Of a stretch of DNA of 39,310 nucleotides, positions 8,194-15,503 are shown in pieces. The DNA lies in NCBI GenBank assembly GCA_902497145.1, contig CABVDR010000021.1, forward strand, positions 1 through 39,310. Direction: 5' to 3'. A program made the translations under genes and the position numbers. Source of the DNA: an uncultured Oscillospiraceae bacterium. Lineage in GTDB: Bacteria; Bacillota; Clostridia; Oscillospirales; Oscillospiraceae. Below the pieces are notes generated by a model. The model was given only the letters and a program-made list of their open reading frames with translations, did no database searches and was not told the origin of the DNA. The number at the start of each line of letters is the position of its first letter. Positions within the stretch are counted from its first letter, which is position 1.

Positions 8194-9279
8194 TCAGTTT
8201 CCTTTCCACATGGGGGCAAGAGCCTCCAGCAGCTCCGCCCGGGGCATGGGGTGGGGCACGGCCTTTCCCAGCTCCTCCAGTACGATGAGGCGGATGTCGC
8301 TGCCCGCGTTCTTCTTGTCCAGGCCCACCGCCTCCACCAGGGTGTCCCAGGGGCAGGGGATGGTGAGGGGCAGCTGGTACTCCTTTAATATATTCTGGAT
8401 GGTCTCGGTCGTTCCGGCGGGCGTGAGGCCCATCTGCTCCCCCAGCCGGGCGGCCACACACATCCCGGCGGCCACCCCCTGTCCGTGGGTCCAGGTCTCA
8501 TAATGGCCCGCCAACTCGAAGGCGTGGCCGATGGTGTGGCCGAAGTTGAGGACCATCCGCTCGCCGGTGTCCCGCTCGTCGTGGAGCACCACCTTGCGCT
8601 TGATGTCGCAGCAGGTGTGGATGACCTCCTCGATGTGCTCCATCACGCCCTCTCGTCCACCCCAAGCGGCCAGCTTGTCAAAGAAGGCCCGGTCCCGGAT
8701 GCAGCCGTACTTGATGACCTCGGCCATGCCGTCAGAGAAGGTGCGGTCGGTGAGGGTGGTGAGCACCTCCGGGTCGATGAACACCCCCTTGGGCTGCCAG
8801 AAGGCCCCGGCCAGGTTCTTGCCCGCCTTCAGGTCGATGGCCACCTTGCCGCCCACGGAGGAGTCCACCTGGGCCAGGAGGGTGGTGGGGATCTGGACAA
8901 AGTCCACGCCCCGGAGCACGGTGGCGGCGGCAAAGCCCGCCAGGTCCCCTACCACGCCGCCGCCCAGGGCCACCACGGCGTCGGTGCGGGTGAGGCGGGC
9001 GGCCATCATGGCCTCCCACAGCTCGCTGAGCCGTGCCACGCACTTGGCCTCCTCCCCGGCAGGGACGGTGTAAAGGACGACAGCAAAGCCCACCTTCTCC
9101 AGGCTGTCCAGCACCCGCTGTCCATAGAGGGGACCCACATTGCTGTCGGTAACTACAAAAATGGTCTTGGCCCATGGCAGCACCGCCCGGCACCGCTCCC
9201 CTACCTGGTCCAGCAGGCCCCGCTCAATCTCAATGTCGTAGGCCCGGCCGGGCAAGTCTACTGTAAGGATTTTACTCAT
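8194..9279 (-). CDS. aroB: 3-dehydroquinate synthase
   Basis: Cyclises DAHP to 3-dehydroquinate, the second pathway step, using NAD and a divalent metal. It has 361 residues. Motifs are VTDSNVGPLYG, VPAGEEAK, VVALGGGVVGDLAGF (NAD loop), IPTTLLAQVDSSVGGKVAID, DGMAEVIKYG and LNFGHTIGHAFE, which supplies metal ligands. The ATG at 9279 overlaps the tyrA stop by 4 bp (ATGA). An open frame continues upstream through tyrA out of frame, but the homology starts here. Confidence 0.98.
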   Translation of the reverse strand: MSKILTVDLPGRAYDIEIERGLLDQVGERCRAVLPWAKTIFVVTDSNVGPLYGQRVLDSLEKVGFAVVLYTVPAGEEAKCVARLSELWEAMMAARLTRTDAVVALGGGVVGDLAGFAAATVLRGVDFVQIPTTLLAQVDSSVGGKVAIDLKAGKNLAGAFWQPKGVFIDPEVLTTLTDRTFSDGMAEVIKYGCIRDRAFFDKLAAWGGREGVMEHIEEVIHTCCDIKRKVVLHDERDTGERMVLNFGHTIGHAFELAGHYETWTHGQGVAAGMCVAARLGEQMGLTPAGTTETIQNILKEYQLPLTIPCPWDTLVEAVGLDKKNAGSDIRLIVLEELGKAVPHPMPRAELLEALAPMWKGN

Positions 9280-10109
9280 TGTCCATCCACCTTCTCTTTG
9301 CAGATCCGGCCCTCCGCCAGGAGGGTGCACAGCCGGTCGCCGTTGCCCTGCTCCAATGCCTCCCGGTACTCCTGGAGGCTGCCGATCATCTGGTCCAGCT
9401 CCTGGAGCAGAAAATCCCGGTTTTCCAGGAACAGGTCGGTCCACATGTGCTCGTTGAGCCAGGCCACTCTTGTCAGATCCATATAGCTGCCCGCCGAGTA
9501 TCCCTTGTGCATCTGGGCCCGGGGGCTCTTCACGTAGGCGTTGGAGATCACGTGGCACATCTGGGAGGTGTAGGCGATCATCTCGTCGTGGTGCTCCGCC
9601 GTGGTCACCGTCAGGTGGGCAAAGCCCGCCGGAGTGAGAAGCTTCTTTACCCGGTCCAGCAGCAGAATATCGTCAGCCTGGGGCGGCACCACCACCATGG
9701 GCGCCCCGTCAAACATATCCGCCTTGCTGTTGGCAAAGCCGGAGAACTGGGTGCCCGCCATGGGGTGTCCGCCCACAAAGGTAAAGCCGTAGCGCTGGGC
9801 CAGAGAGAACCCCAGCTTACAGATCTCCTGCTTGACGCCGCAGCAGTCCATCACCAAAGTGGTACCGGGGATATGGGGGGCCATGCGCTCCAGATACTCC
9901 ATAGACACCTCGGGGTACAGGGCGATGAGCAGCAACTCACACTCCCCGACGGTGTTCTCGTCCAGATCCCCCGCCAGCACTCCCTGGAGCTTGGCAAAAT
10001 CCTGAACCACCCGGTTACCGTCGTAGCCGTAGACGGTGGCCCCGCTGCGCTCGTAGGCCTTGGCCAGGGAGCCGCCGATCAGCCCCAGGCCCGCAATTCC
10101 AACTACCAT
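9276..10109 (-). CDS. tyrA: Prephenate dehydrogenase
   Basis: Oxidatively decarboxylates prephenate to 4-hydroxyphenylpyruvate for tyrosine. It has 277 residues. There is an N-terminal Rossmann fold with VGIAGLGLIGGSLAKAYE, then GGHPMAGTQFSGFANSKADMF in the active-site region, and the helical C-terminal domain. There is no ACT domain, unlike many Bacillus TyrA proteins, so Tyr feedback here would have to act elsewhere (aroF or the leader). It follows aroF after 10 bp and is coupled to aroB by a 4-bp overlap. Confidence 0.96.
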   Translation of the reverse strand: MVVGIAGLGLIGGSLAKAYERSGATVYGYDGNRVVQDFAKLQGVLAGDLDENTVGECELLLIALYPEVSMEYLERMAPHIPGTTLVMDCCGVKQEICKLGFSLAQRYGFTFVGGHPMAGTQFSGFANSKADMFDGAPMVVVPPQADDILLLDRVKKLLTPAGFAHLTVTTAEHHDEMIAYTSQMCHVISNAYVKSPRAQMHKGYSAGSYMDLTRVAWLNEHMWTDLFLENRDFLLQELDQMIGSLQEYREALEQGNGDRLCTLLAEGRICKEKVDGQ

Positions 10110-10119
10110 GCCTGCCTCC

Positions 10120-11136
10120 TTACTCCTCAGCCAGGGCGGCAGCCCGTACCCGGCGCACCGCCTTGGCTACGTCCTCAAACTGCTCGGGCCGCAGGGACTG
10201 GGCACCGTCACACAGGGCGTGGGGCGGGTCGTTGTGGACCTCGATGATGAGGCCGTCGGCGCCGCAGGCGGCGGCTGCCATCGCCATGGGCTTCACGTAC
10301 CGGGCTACGCCGGTGGCGTGGCTGGGGTCCACCACCACGGGCAGGTGGGTGAGTTCATGGAGGACGGTAACGGCGGACAGGTCCAGGGTGTTGCGGGTGG
10401 CGGTCTCAAAGGTGCGGATACCCCGCTCACAGAGGATCACGTTCTCGTTGCCCCCGGCCATGATGTACTCCGCGCTCATGAGCAGCTCCTTGATGGTATT
10501 GGCCAGGCCGCGCTTGATGAGAATGGGCTTGCGGGTCTTGCCCAGCTCTTTGAGCAACTCAAAGTTCTGCATGTTCCGGGCGCCCACCTGAATGACGTCC
10601 ACGTCCTCGAAGAGGGGCAGGTGGTTGGCGTTCATGATCTCGGTGACGATGGGCAGTCCGGTCTCCCGCTTGGCCTCCAGCAGCAGCTCAATGCCGTCGG
10701 CCTTCAGGCCCTGGAAGTCATAGGGGGAGGTGCGGGGCTTGAAGGCGCCGCCCCGGAGCATGGTGGCTCCGGCGGCCTTGACGCTCTTGGCTACCGAGAT
10801 GATCTGCTCCTCGCTCTCCACGGAACAGGGCCCGGCAATGAGGGCGAAGTTTCCATGGCCCACTTTCAGCTTCTGCTCGCCAACTTCAATGATGGAGTCC
10901 TTGGGATGGAACTTCCGGTTGGCACTTTTAAACGGCTCAGAAATATGCTTGACCCCCTCTACAATGTCCAGTCCGGTGATCAGGTCGTCATCCAGCTTGC
11001 TGATGTCGCCGATGACGCCGATGATGGTGGCGTAGTCCCCTTTGGAGACATGGGTGCGCAGGTTTTGTGCCTCGATCCACTGGATGAGGTCCCGCACCCG
11101 CTCTTCTTTGGCGTCTTTTTTCACAATAATAATCAT
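10120..11136 (-). CDS. aroF: 3-deoxy-7-phosphoheptulonate (DAHP) synthase, type I-beta
   Basis: First pathway step: PEP plus erythrose-4-phosphate to DAHP. It has 338 residues. Residues 1-70 (MIIIVKKDAKEERVRDLIQWI..., YATIIGVIGD) form the ferredoxin-like regulatory domain seen in Thermotoga-type DAHP synthases, where it binds Tyr/Phe. The barrel follows with AGPCSVES, RGGAFKPRTSPYDFQG, IQVGARNMQN, LIKRGLANT and VVVDPSHATG. I chose the ATG at 11136 because AAGGAG lies 7 nt before it. It is the first structural gene behind the aromatic leader peptide and attenuator. Confidence 0.97.
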   Translation of the reverse strand: MIIIVKKDAKEERVRDLIQWIEAQNLRTHVSKGDYATIIGVIGDISKLDDDLITGLDIVEGVKHISEPFKSANRKFHPKDSIIEVGEQKLKVGHGNFALIAGPCSVESEEQIISVAKSVKAAGATMLRGGAFKPRTSPYDFQGLKADGIELLLEAKRETGLPIVTEIMNANHLPLFEDVDVIQVGARNMQNFELLKELGKTRKPILIKRGLANTIKELLMSAEYIMAGGNENVILCERGIRTFETATRNTLDLSAVTVLHELTHLPVVVDPSHATGVARYVKPMAMAAAACGADGLIIEVHNDPPHALCDGAQSLRPEQFEDVAKAVRRVRAAALAEE

Positions 11137-11167
11137 CGCTGTACTCCTTCCTTGCTTCACCGGGCAA

Positions 11168-11208
11168 ACAAAAAAGCCTGCGGTGAAGTGTCATTCACCG
11201 CAGGCCTT
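11168..11208 (-). terminator. Attenuator terminator ahead of aroF
   Basis: Minus-strand stem GCCTGCGGTGAA (arms 11194-11205 and 11176-11187, 12 bp, perfect), 6-nt loop, then TTTTTTGTTT. It lies between the leader-peptide stop (11228) and the aroF start (11136), so it would end transcription before the operon unless prevented. Position and strength fit an attenuator rather than the end of a gene. Confidence 0.92.
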
Positions 11209-11220
11209 AAACTTCCCTAT

Positions 11221-11322
11221 TCCCCGCTTACGCGAAACTGGGGAGCCGATTGTTTGCAGCAAAAAACACTCTTACCTTTTTGAACCAAAAGCCAAAAAAG
11301 TAAAAGTAGCCAAAAAAGTAAG
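11221..11322 (-). promoter_or_regulatory. Leader RNA hairpins of the aro attenuator
   Basis: Two further helices can be drawn by eye. P1 pairs 11312-11322 with 11271-11281 (CUUACUUUUUU with AAAAAGGUAAG, 11 bp including one G-U); its 5' arm is the first Tyr-Phe-Phe codons of the leader peptide. P2 pairs 11235-11244 with 11221-11229 (UCCCC-A-GUUU with AAGCGGGGA, one bulge) across the leader stop codon. A ribosome stalled on the aromatic codons would open P1. I did not find a convincing antiterminator helix against the terminator. Confidence 0.6.
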
Positions 11323-11341
11323 CCGCAAACTGCTTCATCAT
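11228..11341 (-). CDS. Aromatic-rich leader peptide of the aro operon
   Basis: A 37-codon frame (two adjacent ATGs at 11341 and 11338) with AAAGGAG 9 nt before the first. Fifteen of 37 residues are aromatic: 11 Phe, 3 Tyr, 1 Trp. They are concentrated at residues 8-20 (YFFGYFYFFGFWF), with more Phe at 26-27. It ends at TAA 11228-11230, about 20 nt before the attenuator stem. The promoter lies just upstream and aroF downstream. This is the layout of pheL/trpL-type leaders: charged tRNA-Phe/Tyr/Trp levels would set ribosome position. The role is inferred; the composition and position are seen. Confidence 0.85.
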   Translation of the reverse strand: MMKQFAAYFFGYFYFFGFWFKKVRVFFAANNRLPSFA

Positions 11342-11383
11342 GAAATTTGGCTCCTTTCCTTCGTTTCCCGTTGGGTTGTTTTT

Positions 11384-11412
11384 ATGGTAGCACCCTGCTT
11401 TCCCGCTGTCAA
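11384..11412 (-). promoter_or_regulatory. Promoter of the aro operon leader
   Basis: Minus strand TTGACA (11407-11412), 17-nt spacer, TACCAT (11384-11389). It would start transcription about 35 nt before the leader-peptide ATG. Confidence 0.85.
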
Positions 11413-11495
11413 CCGGAAATTTCCCGGAGAACATCACAAAATCTTTCTCGTTCTACCCCATATTTTTTGTGCCTATCCAACAGTTTCCTTGGGCA

Positions 11496-11527
11496 TAAAA
11501 ACCCCCGGGCCCTGACGGACCCGGGGT
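11496..11527 (-). terminator. Intrinsic terminator after htrA
   Basis: GC stem (11503-11509 with 11520-11526, continued past one mismatch), 4-nt loop, then GTTTTTAT on the minus strand. It lies 49 nt past the htrA stop. Confidence 0.85.
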
Positions 11528-11575
11528 AAAAGAGAGGGAGAAGAAAAACCGATGAGAAATCGGTAGGAGGTAAAG

Positions 11576-12940
11576 TTACCAGCTGTAGCCGCTGAAGGGC
11601 CAGCCATAGGAACCGCCGGACTGCTGTTGCTGCTGCTGACTGGACTGCTGCTGGATCTGATTGGCCGCCTCAGTCTGCTCGTTCTTTTCATCAAAGGTAA
11701 TGGAGAGGGTCAGCTTGTCACTGCCCCGCAGGACAGTGAGCGTGGCGGTATCTCCGGCCTTGTAGTTGCTGGACAGAGCAGCGGTGAGGGCGGAGCTGGA
11801 GTCGATGGCGGTATCGTCGATGGCGGTGATGATGTCGCCCTGCTGCAGACCCGCCTTCTGAGCACAGGAGCCGTCGGCTACGCTCTCCACATAGGCACCG
11901 GCGCTGATACCGTAGCGCTGAGCATAATCAGGCACCGAGGAGACCTGAACGCCCATGTAGGGCTTGCCGGTGACATAGCCGTGCTCGATGAGGTCGGTAA
12001 TAATATCCTTCACATCGTTGATGGGGATGGCGAAGCCCAGGCCCTCGGCAGAAACACCGGAGGAGGACTCGGTCATCTTGGCGGAAACCACACCCACCAC
12101 ATTGCCGTAGCTGTCAAACAGCGGGCCGCCGGAGTTGCCGGGGTTGATGGCACAGTTGGTCTGCAGCACGTTCAGGGTGGTGGAGACGGCGTTGCCGTTG
12201 GCGTCGGTGCTGGAGGTGGTGATCAGGCGGTCCAGAGCGGAAACCAAGCCGTCGGTCAGGGTAAAGGTCAGCTCGCCCAGGGGGTTGCCGATGGCGTAGA
12301 CGCTCTCGCCTACTACCAGCTGACTGCTGTCGCCCAGGGTGACGGGCTGCAATCCGGTGGCGTCGATCTTCAGCACGGCGATGTCGTTGTCCTGCTCGCC
12401 GCCCACCAGCTTGGCGGTGTACTTGGTGTCGTCAGCAAAGGAGACCTCAATGGTCACGGAGGAGTCGTTTGCTGCATCCTCAATGACATGGTAGTTGGTG
12501 ACGATATAACCGTCCTGGGTCAGCACAAAGCCGGAGCCGCTGGCGGCAGAAGTGGTGGTCTGGCCGAAGATGTTCACAGTGGTATTCACCGTGATGCCCA
12601 CGCAGGAGGCCAGGTTGGCGGCATAGAGCTGCTCGGCGGTCATGGGCTGTCCATCATTGTTGTTGACCACGGTCTGCACCTTGGGGCGCTCCCCTTCGTA
12701 GACCACCGTGCCGCTCTTGTTCATGTTCTGATAGAGAGCCGCGCCGCCCACTCCGGCGCCGCCGCCTACGATGGCACAGGCCAGTACCAGCGCGACAATC
12801 TTCTTGGGAAAACCCTTTCTGGGCTTCTGGTTGGGGGTCTCCGGGCCGGGAGTGGCGGGGACGGGGTCCATATAATCGCCAAATCCTCCGCGATACCCGT
12901 CATTTTCATTATTATAAAAGTTAAACTCATTGTTATCCAT
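11576..12940 (-). CDS. htrA: HtrA/DegP-type membrane-anchored serine protease with PDZ domain
   Basis: Surface quality-control protease that degrades misfolded secreted proteins. It has 454 residues: an N-terminal cytosolic tail with Asn/Pro-rich sequence, one membrane helix (about 47-70), a trypsin-like domain with catalytic triad His151 (TNYHVIEDA), Asp186 (DNDIAVLKI) and Ser270 (NPGNSGGPLF), then a PDZ domain (about 328-420; YMGVQVSS, AGLQQGDIITAID). The C-terminus is a Gln/Ser-rich tail ending in Gly/Trp/Tyr. It stands alone between its promoter and terminator. The promoter carries a direct repeat that could bind an OmpR-type regulator, recalling CssR control of htrA in Bacillus. Confidence 0.96.
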   Translation of the reverse strand: MDNNEFNFYNNENDGYRGGFGDYMDPVPATPGPETPNQKPRKGFPKKIVALVLACAIVGGGAGVGGAALYQNMNKSGTVVYEGERPKVQTVVNNNDGQPMTAEQLYAANLASCVGITVNTTVNIFGQTTTSAASGSGFVLTQDGYIVTNYHVIEDAANDSSVTIEVSFADDTKYTAKLVGGEQDNDIAVLKIDATGLQPVTLGDSSQLVVGESVYAIGNPLGELTFTLTDGLVSALDRLITTSSTDANGNAVSTTLNVLQTNCAINPGNSGGPLFDSYGNVVGVVSAKMTESSSGVSAEGLGFAIPINDVKDIITDLIEHGYVTGKPYMGVQVSSVPDYAQRYGISAGAYVESVADGSCAQKAGLQQGDIITAIDDTAIDSSSALTAALSSNYKAGDTATLTVLRGSDKLTLSITFDEKNEQTEAANQIQQQSSQQQQQQSGGSYGWPFSGYSW

Positions 12941-12994
12941 ACTGCTTCACTCCTCTATGGTCTCTTGGAGGACCTCCTCCGTTTGACAGGGGCA

Positions 12995-13030
12995 AGTATA
13001 ACGGAAAAATATGAAGAAAGCATGAAGAAA
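12995..13030 (-). promoter_or_regulatory. htrA promoter with direct-repeat operator
   Basis: Minus strand -10 TATACT (12995-13000) with a poor -35 at the 17-nt position (ATGCTT). Overlapping the -35 are two copies of TTTCTTCAT (13022-13030 and 13011-13019), repeated with an 11-bp period. That spacing is usual for OmpR/PhoB-family response regulators at activated promoters. Confidence 0.6.
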
Positions 13031-13081
13031 AAGCATTCCTTTTTTTAATTTTCCCAAAACAAATTTTGACATGTTCTCCAG

Positions 13082-14242
13082 TTATTCGCTCTCCGGGCGC
13101 TCCCGCAAAATGGCGATCACGTCCTCCACCGCCGCTTCCGCATCCGCCCGAACACCGTCAAACAGCCCCAATTTCACCAGATTCAAGGCAATCAGCAGGA
13201 CGGTAGGGCCCAAAATCATGCCCAGCACGCCCCCCAGGCGCATACCCACATAGATGCTCACCAGGGACAAAATGGGAGAAAGTCCCGTCTGGTCGCCCAC
13301 AAACTTGGGCTCTCCCACCCGGCGGAACAGGGCGATGAGGCCCCAGATCACCATCAGCCGGATGGCGCCGCCGATGTTGCCGGTAAACAGGTCGATCACC
13401 GCCCAGGGCACCATCACGGTCCCGGCGCCGATGATGGGGATAAAGTCCATCACTGCCAGAGCCAAAGCCAGCAGCAGGCCGTAGGGCTGATGGATGATAA
13501 AGAAGCCGCCCAGCAGGATAAAGAACACCCCCACCGACAGAAGAAACTCCGCCTTCAGATAGCCGCCGAAGGCAGCCAGGGCGGTGTCCCGCACCTGCAC
13601 CAGAAAGGCCAGCAGCCGCCGGTCGGTGCGCTGGGCCGCGGCGGTACGCAGGTCGGGGTAGTCGGCGGTGAGCAGGTAGGCGGCCATCACATAGATGATA
13701 AGGGCCAGGCCCAGGGAGGGCAGGCTCAGGGCCTTGTCCTTGGCGTAGTTCATGACCCCTTCCAGCATCTTGGGCAAGGTCGTCTGGAGCCATTGGAGCA
13801 CGCTGTCCCACACAGAGTCCACCGTCTCATTGAGGGCAGGCGGCACCAAATTCCAGAACTGGGCAAACAGCTGCTCCAGCTGGTCTGAAATGCCCTCGAC
13901 ACTGCTCAGCAGGTCATCCCAGCTTTGCACCAGGGAGACCAGCTGGGCCCCGGCGGCGTAGAACAACCCGCCCAGCGCCGCCCCCACCAGGCCAAACAGC
14001 AGCACCAACACCAGCAGGGACCACAGCTTTCGGGAGCCGCCCATGGCTCCCTGTAGCCGGCGCACCAACGGATGAAGGATGGCAGCGGTGATCAGGGCGG
14101 CCACAAAGGGGGCCATCAGGGACAGCAGGGGCAGCCCCACCTTCCACAGCAGCCACAGTCCCACGATCAGCAATACCAGCCGCACGCCAATGCGAAACCA
14201 CAGCCGCCCCCTGGCCTGCCACGATAGCTTTTGCTCTTTCAT
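13082..14242 (-). CDS. AI-2E family transporter (YtvI/PerM-like permease)
   Basis: Integral membrane protein of 386 residues. Two or three hydrophobic helices near the N-terminus (VLLIVGLWLLWKVGLPLLSLMAPFVAALITAAIL) are followed by a soluble stretch (about 105-165), then further helices including ALALAVMDFIPIIGAGTVMVPWA, the most conserved part of the AI-2E/UPF0118 family. Members include sporulation protein YtvI, antiporters and autoinducer exporters, so the substrate cannot be told. It starts at 14242 with an AGGAG site. It is followed by the htrA promoter region, with no clear terminator. Confidence 0.88.
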   Translation of the reverse strand: MKEQKLSWQARGRLWFRIGVRLVLLIVGLWLLWKVGLPLLSLMAPFVAALITAAILHPLVRRLQGAMGGSRKLWSLLVLVLLFGLVGAALGGLFYAAGAQLVSLVQSWDDLLSSVEGISDQLEQLFAQFWNLVPPALNETVDSVWDSVLQWLQTTLPKMLEGVMNYAKDKALSLPSLGLALIIYVMAAYLLTADYPDLRTAAAQRTDRRLLAFLVQVRDTALAAFGGYLKAEFLLSVGVFFILLGGFFIIHQPYGLLLALALAVMDFIPIIGAGTVMVPWAVIDLFTGNIGGAIRLMVIWGLIALFRRVGEPKFVGDQTGLSPILSLVSIYVGMRLGGVLGMILGPTVLLIALNLVKLGLFDGVRADAEAAVEDVIAILRERPESE

Positions 14243-14281
14243 CTCCTGTTACACCTCTTTCGATCAACCTGAAAGAACACA

Positions 14282-14316
14282 GCGGCCCCGTACCGGTGGG
14301 TCCGGAACGGGGCCGC
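14282..14316 (-). terminator. Hairpin after degV
   Basis: Perfect 10-bp GC stem (14282-14291 with 14307-14316) enclosing a further small CCGG helix, 12 nt after the degV stop. The downstream U-run is poor (TGTGTTCTTTC), so termination may be partial. Confidence 0.65.
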
Positions 14317-14327
14317 GGGGCAAATAC

Positions 14328-15194
14328 TTACTGTTCCCGGTAAATCACGCCGATGAGATTGGGACCGGCGTTGATGGCGATGACGCCGCCGATGGGGTAG
14401 ACCATGTTCGGCTCAGCACCAAACTCCTCCTGGCAGGCCTGGATCAGAGCGTCTGCCATGGGTGCGTTGTCTGCCTTGATGACCATGTAGGGGCTGGCCG
14501 CCTGACGGGTCTTGCGGCAGCGGTCCATAATGGCGGGGATCAGATTCTTCTCCCCCCGTACCTTGGCCAGAATCTTGGAGTCACCGTTTTCAAAGGTCAT
14601 AATGGGCTTGAGTCCCAGAGCGTCGCCCACAAAGGCGGCCGCCGCCGACACCCGGCCGGACTTTTTGGCAAAGCGCAGATCCAGAGGGGCAAAGAGCACC
14701 CGCACATGGTCCAGCCAGTCCTGAATATAGGCCACCACTTTGTCGGGATCGGTGCCCACCGCTGCCATCTTGGCACCCTGAATCACCGCCCAGCCGTAGG
14801 TCATGGTGTAGTTGTGGGAGTCGATGATGGTGATCTGGAACTTGTCCTTGGCGTCGGGGTGGTCCTCATAGAACTCCTCCCGGGCCTGGATGGCATTCTG
14901 ATGGGTGGCCGAGCCCTTGGAGTTGATGGAGGTGTAGATGAGATGGGTATAGCCGTTGTCGTAGGCCTGCTCATAGCACTCGCTGAACACAAAGGGGGTC
15001 AGCTGGGCATGAGTGGGAATCTGGGGGGCGCTGAGCAGCATGCTGTAAAACTCTTCCGGTGTAAAATCATAGCCGTCCTGGTACTCCTTGTCCCCCATGG
15101 CAATGGGGAAGGGCAGCACCTGAATATCCAGTTCCTCCCGCAGGGCGCGGGGGATATCGGCGGCAGAATCGGTAACCATTTTTACGTAAGCCAT
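14328..15194 (-). CDS. DegV family protein (fatty-acid binding)
   Basis: Soluble 288-residue protein of the DegV/FakB family. FakB members present fatty acids to the kinase FakA for phospholipid synthesis. Seen are MVTDSAADIP near the N-terminus, the middle TSINSKGSATHQNA loop, the DSHNYTMTYGWAV region and a C-terminal GGVIAINAGPNLIGVIY strand. Many Firmicutes have several copies. No fakA kinase lies in this window, so a lipid role is a family inference. It has its own promoter (15258-15286) and a good GGAGG site. Confidence 0.92.
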   Translation of the reverse strand: MAYVKMVTDSAADIPRALREELDIQVLPFPIAMGDKEYQDGYDFTPEEFYSMLLSAPQIPTHAQLTPFVFSECYEQAYDNGYTHLIYTSINSKGSATHQNAIQAREEFYEDHPDAKDKFQITIIDSHNYTMTYGWAVIQGAKMAAVGTDPDKVVAYIQDWLDHVRVLFAPLDLRFAKKSGRVSAAAAFVGDALGLKPIMTFENGDSKILAKVRGEKNLIPAIMDRCRKTRQAASPYMVIKADNAPMADALIQACQEEFGAEPNMVYPIGGVIAINAGPNLIGVIYREQ

Positions 15195-15257
15195 AGCGGC
15201 CTCCTAAAATCAAAATCTTATGTATCCCGGCCCCTGCACATAGGGCCGTATGGGGCC

Positions 15258-15286
15258 ATTATTGCAGAAAGGGCAGGGCTTGTCAA
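15258..15286 (-). promoter_or_regulatory. Promoter of degV
   Basis: Minus strand TTGACA (15281-15286), 17-nt spacer, AATAAT (15258-15263). It begins 11 bp after the DUF896 stop, and no terminator was seen between them. Confidence 0.85.
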
Positions 15287-15296
15287 GAAAAGGGCG

Positions 15297-15503
15297 TCAA
15301 TCTTTGCGCTTTTCTAACCGAATCCGGGTACCGTCCGGCTTCTGGATCCAGGTGTTGTTCAGCTGTCCCTCCAGGTTGGCCTTCACCGCGTCAATATAGG
15401 CCCGGCGCAGCTTGCCCCGCTCCTCTTTTTCCGCTTCGGTAAGCTCCCGCTCCTTGGCCAGACGGGCCAGCTCATTGATGCGGTCAATGTCTTTTTGCTC
15501 CAT
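15297..15503 (-). CDS. DUF896 (YnzC-like) small protein
   Basis: 68-residue helical, highly charged protein: MEQKDIDRINELARLAKER, then ELTEAEKEERGKLRRAYIDA, ending QKPDGTRIRLEKRKD. This matches the DUF896/YnzC family, where the Bacillus relatives are linked to the SOS operon; the function is not firmly known. I chose the start at 15503 since AAGGAGGAAAATC precedes it. It overlaps the preceding Gx-transporter gene by 20 bp and is the last gene of the flippase-to-DUF896 run. Confidence 0.9.
   Translation of the reverse strand: MEQKDIDRINELARLAKERELTEAEKEERGKLRRAYIDAVKANLEGQLNNTWIQKPDGTRIRLEKRKD

Noticed and set aside
8194..9558. Longer 454-residue AroB
   Set aside because: The extension is tyrA read in another frame. 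Homology and the ATGA overlap place the start at 9279.
11137..11412. T-box riboswitch upstream of aroF
   Set aside because: No T-box sequence (GGGUGGNACCGCG) or specifier hairpin is present. The aromatic-rich reading frame explains the terminator better.
11627..13048. A 473-codon plus-strand frame opposite htrA
   Set aside because: htrA on the minus strand has the full catalytic triad, a PDZ domain and a terminator. The opposite frame is compositional.
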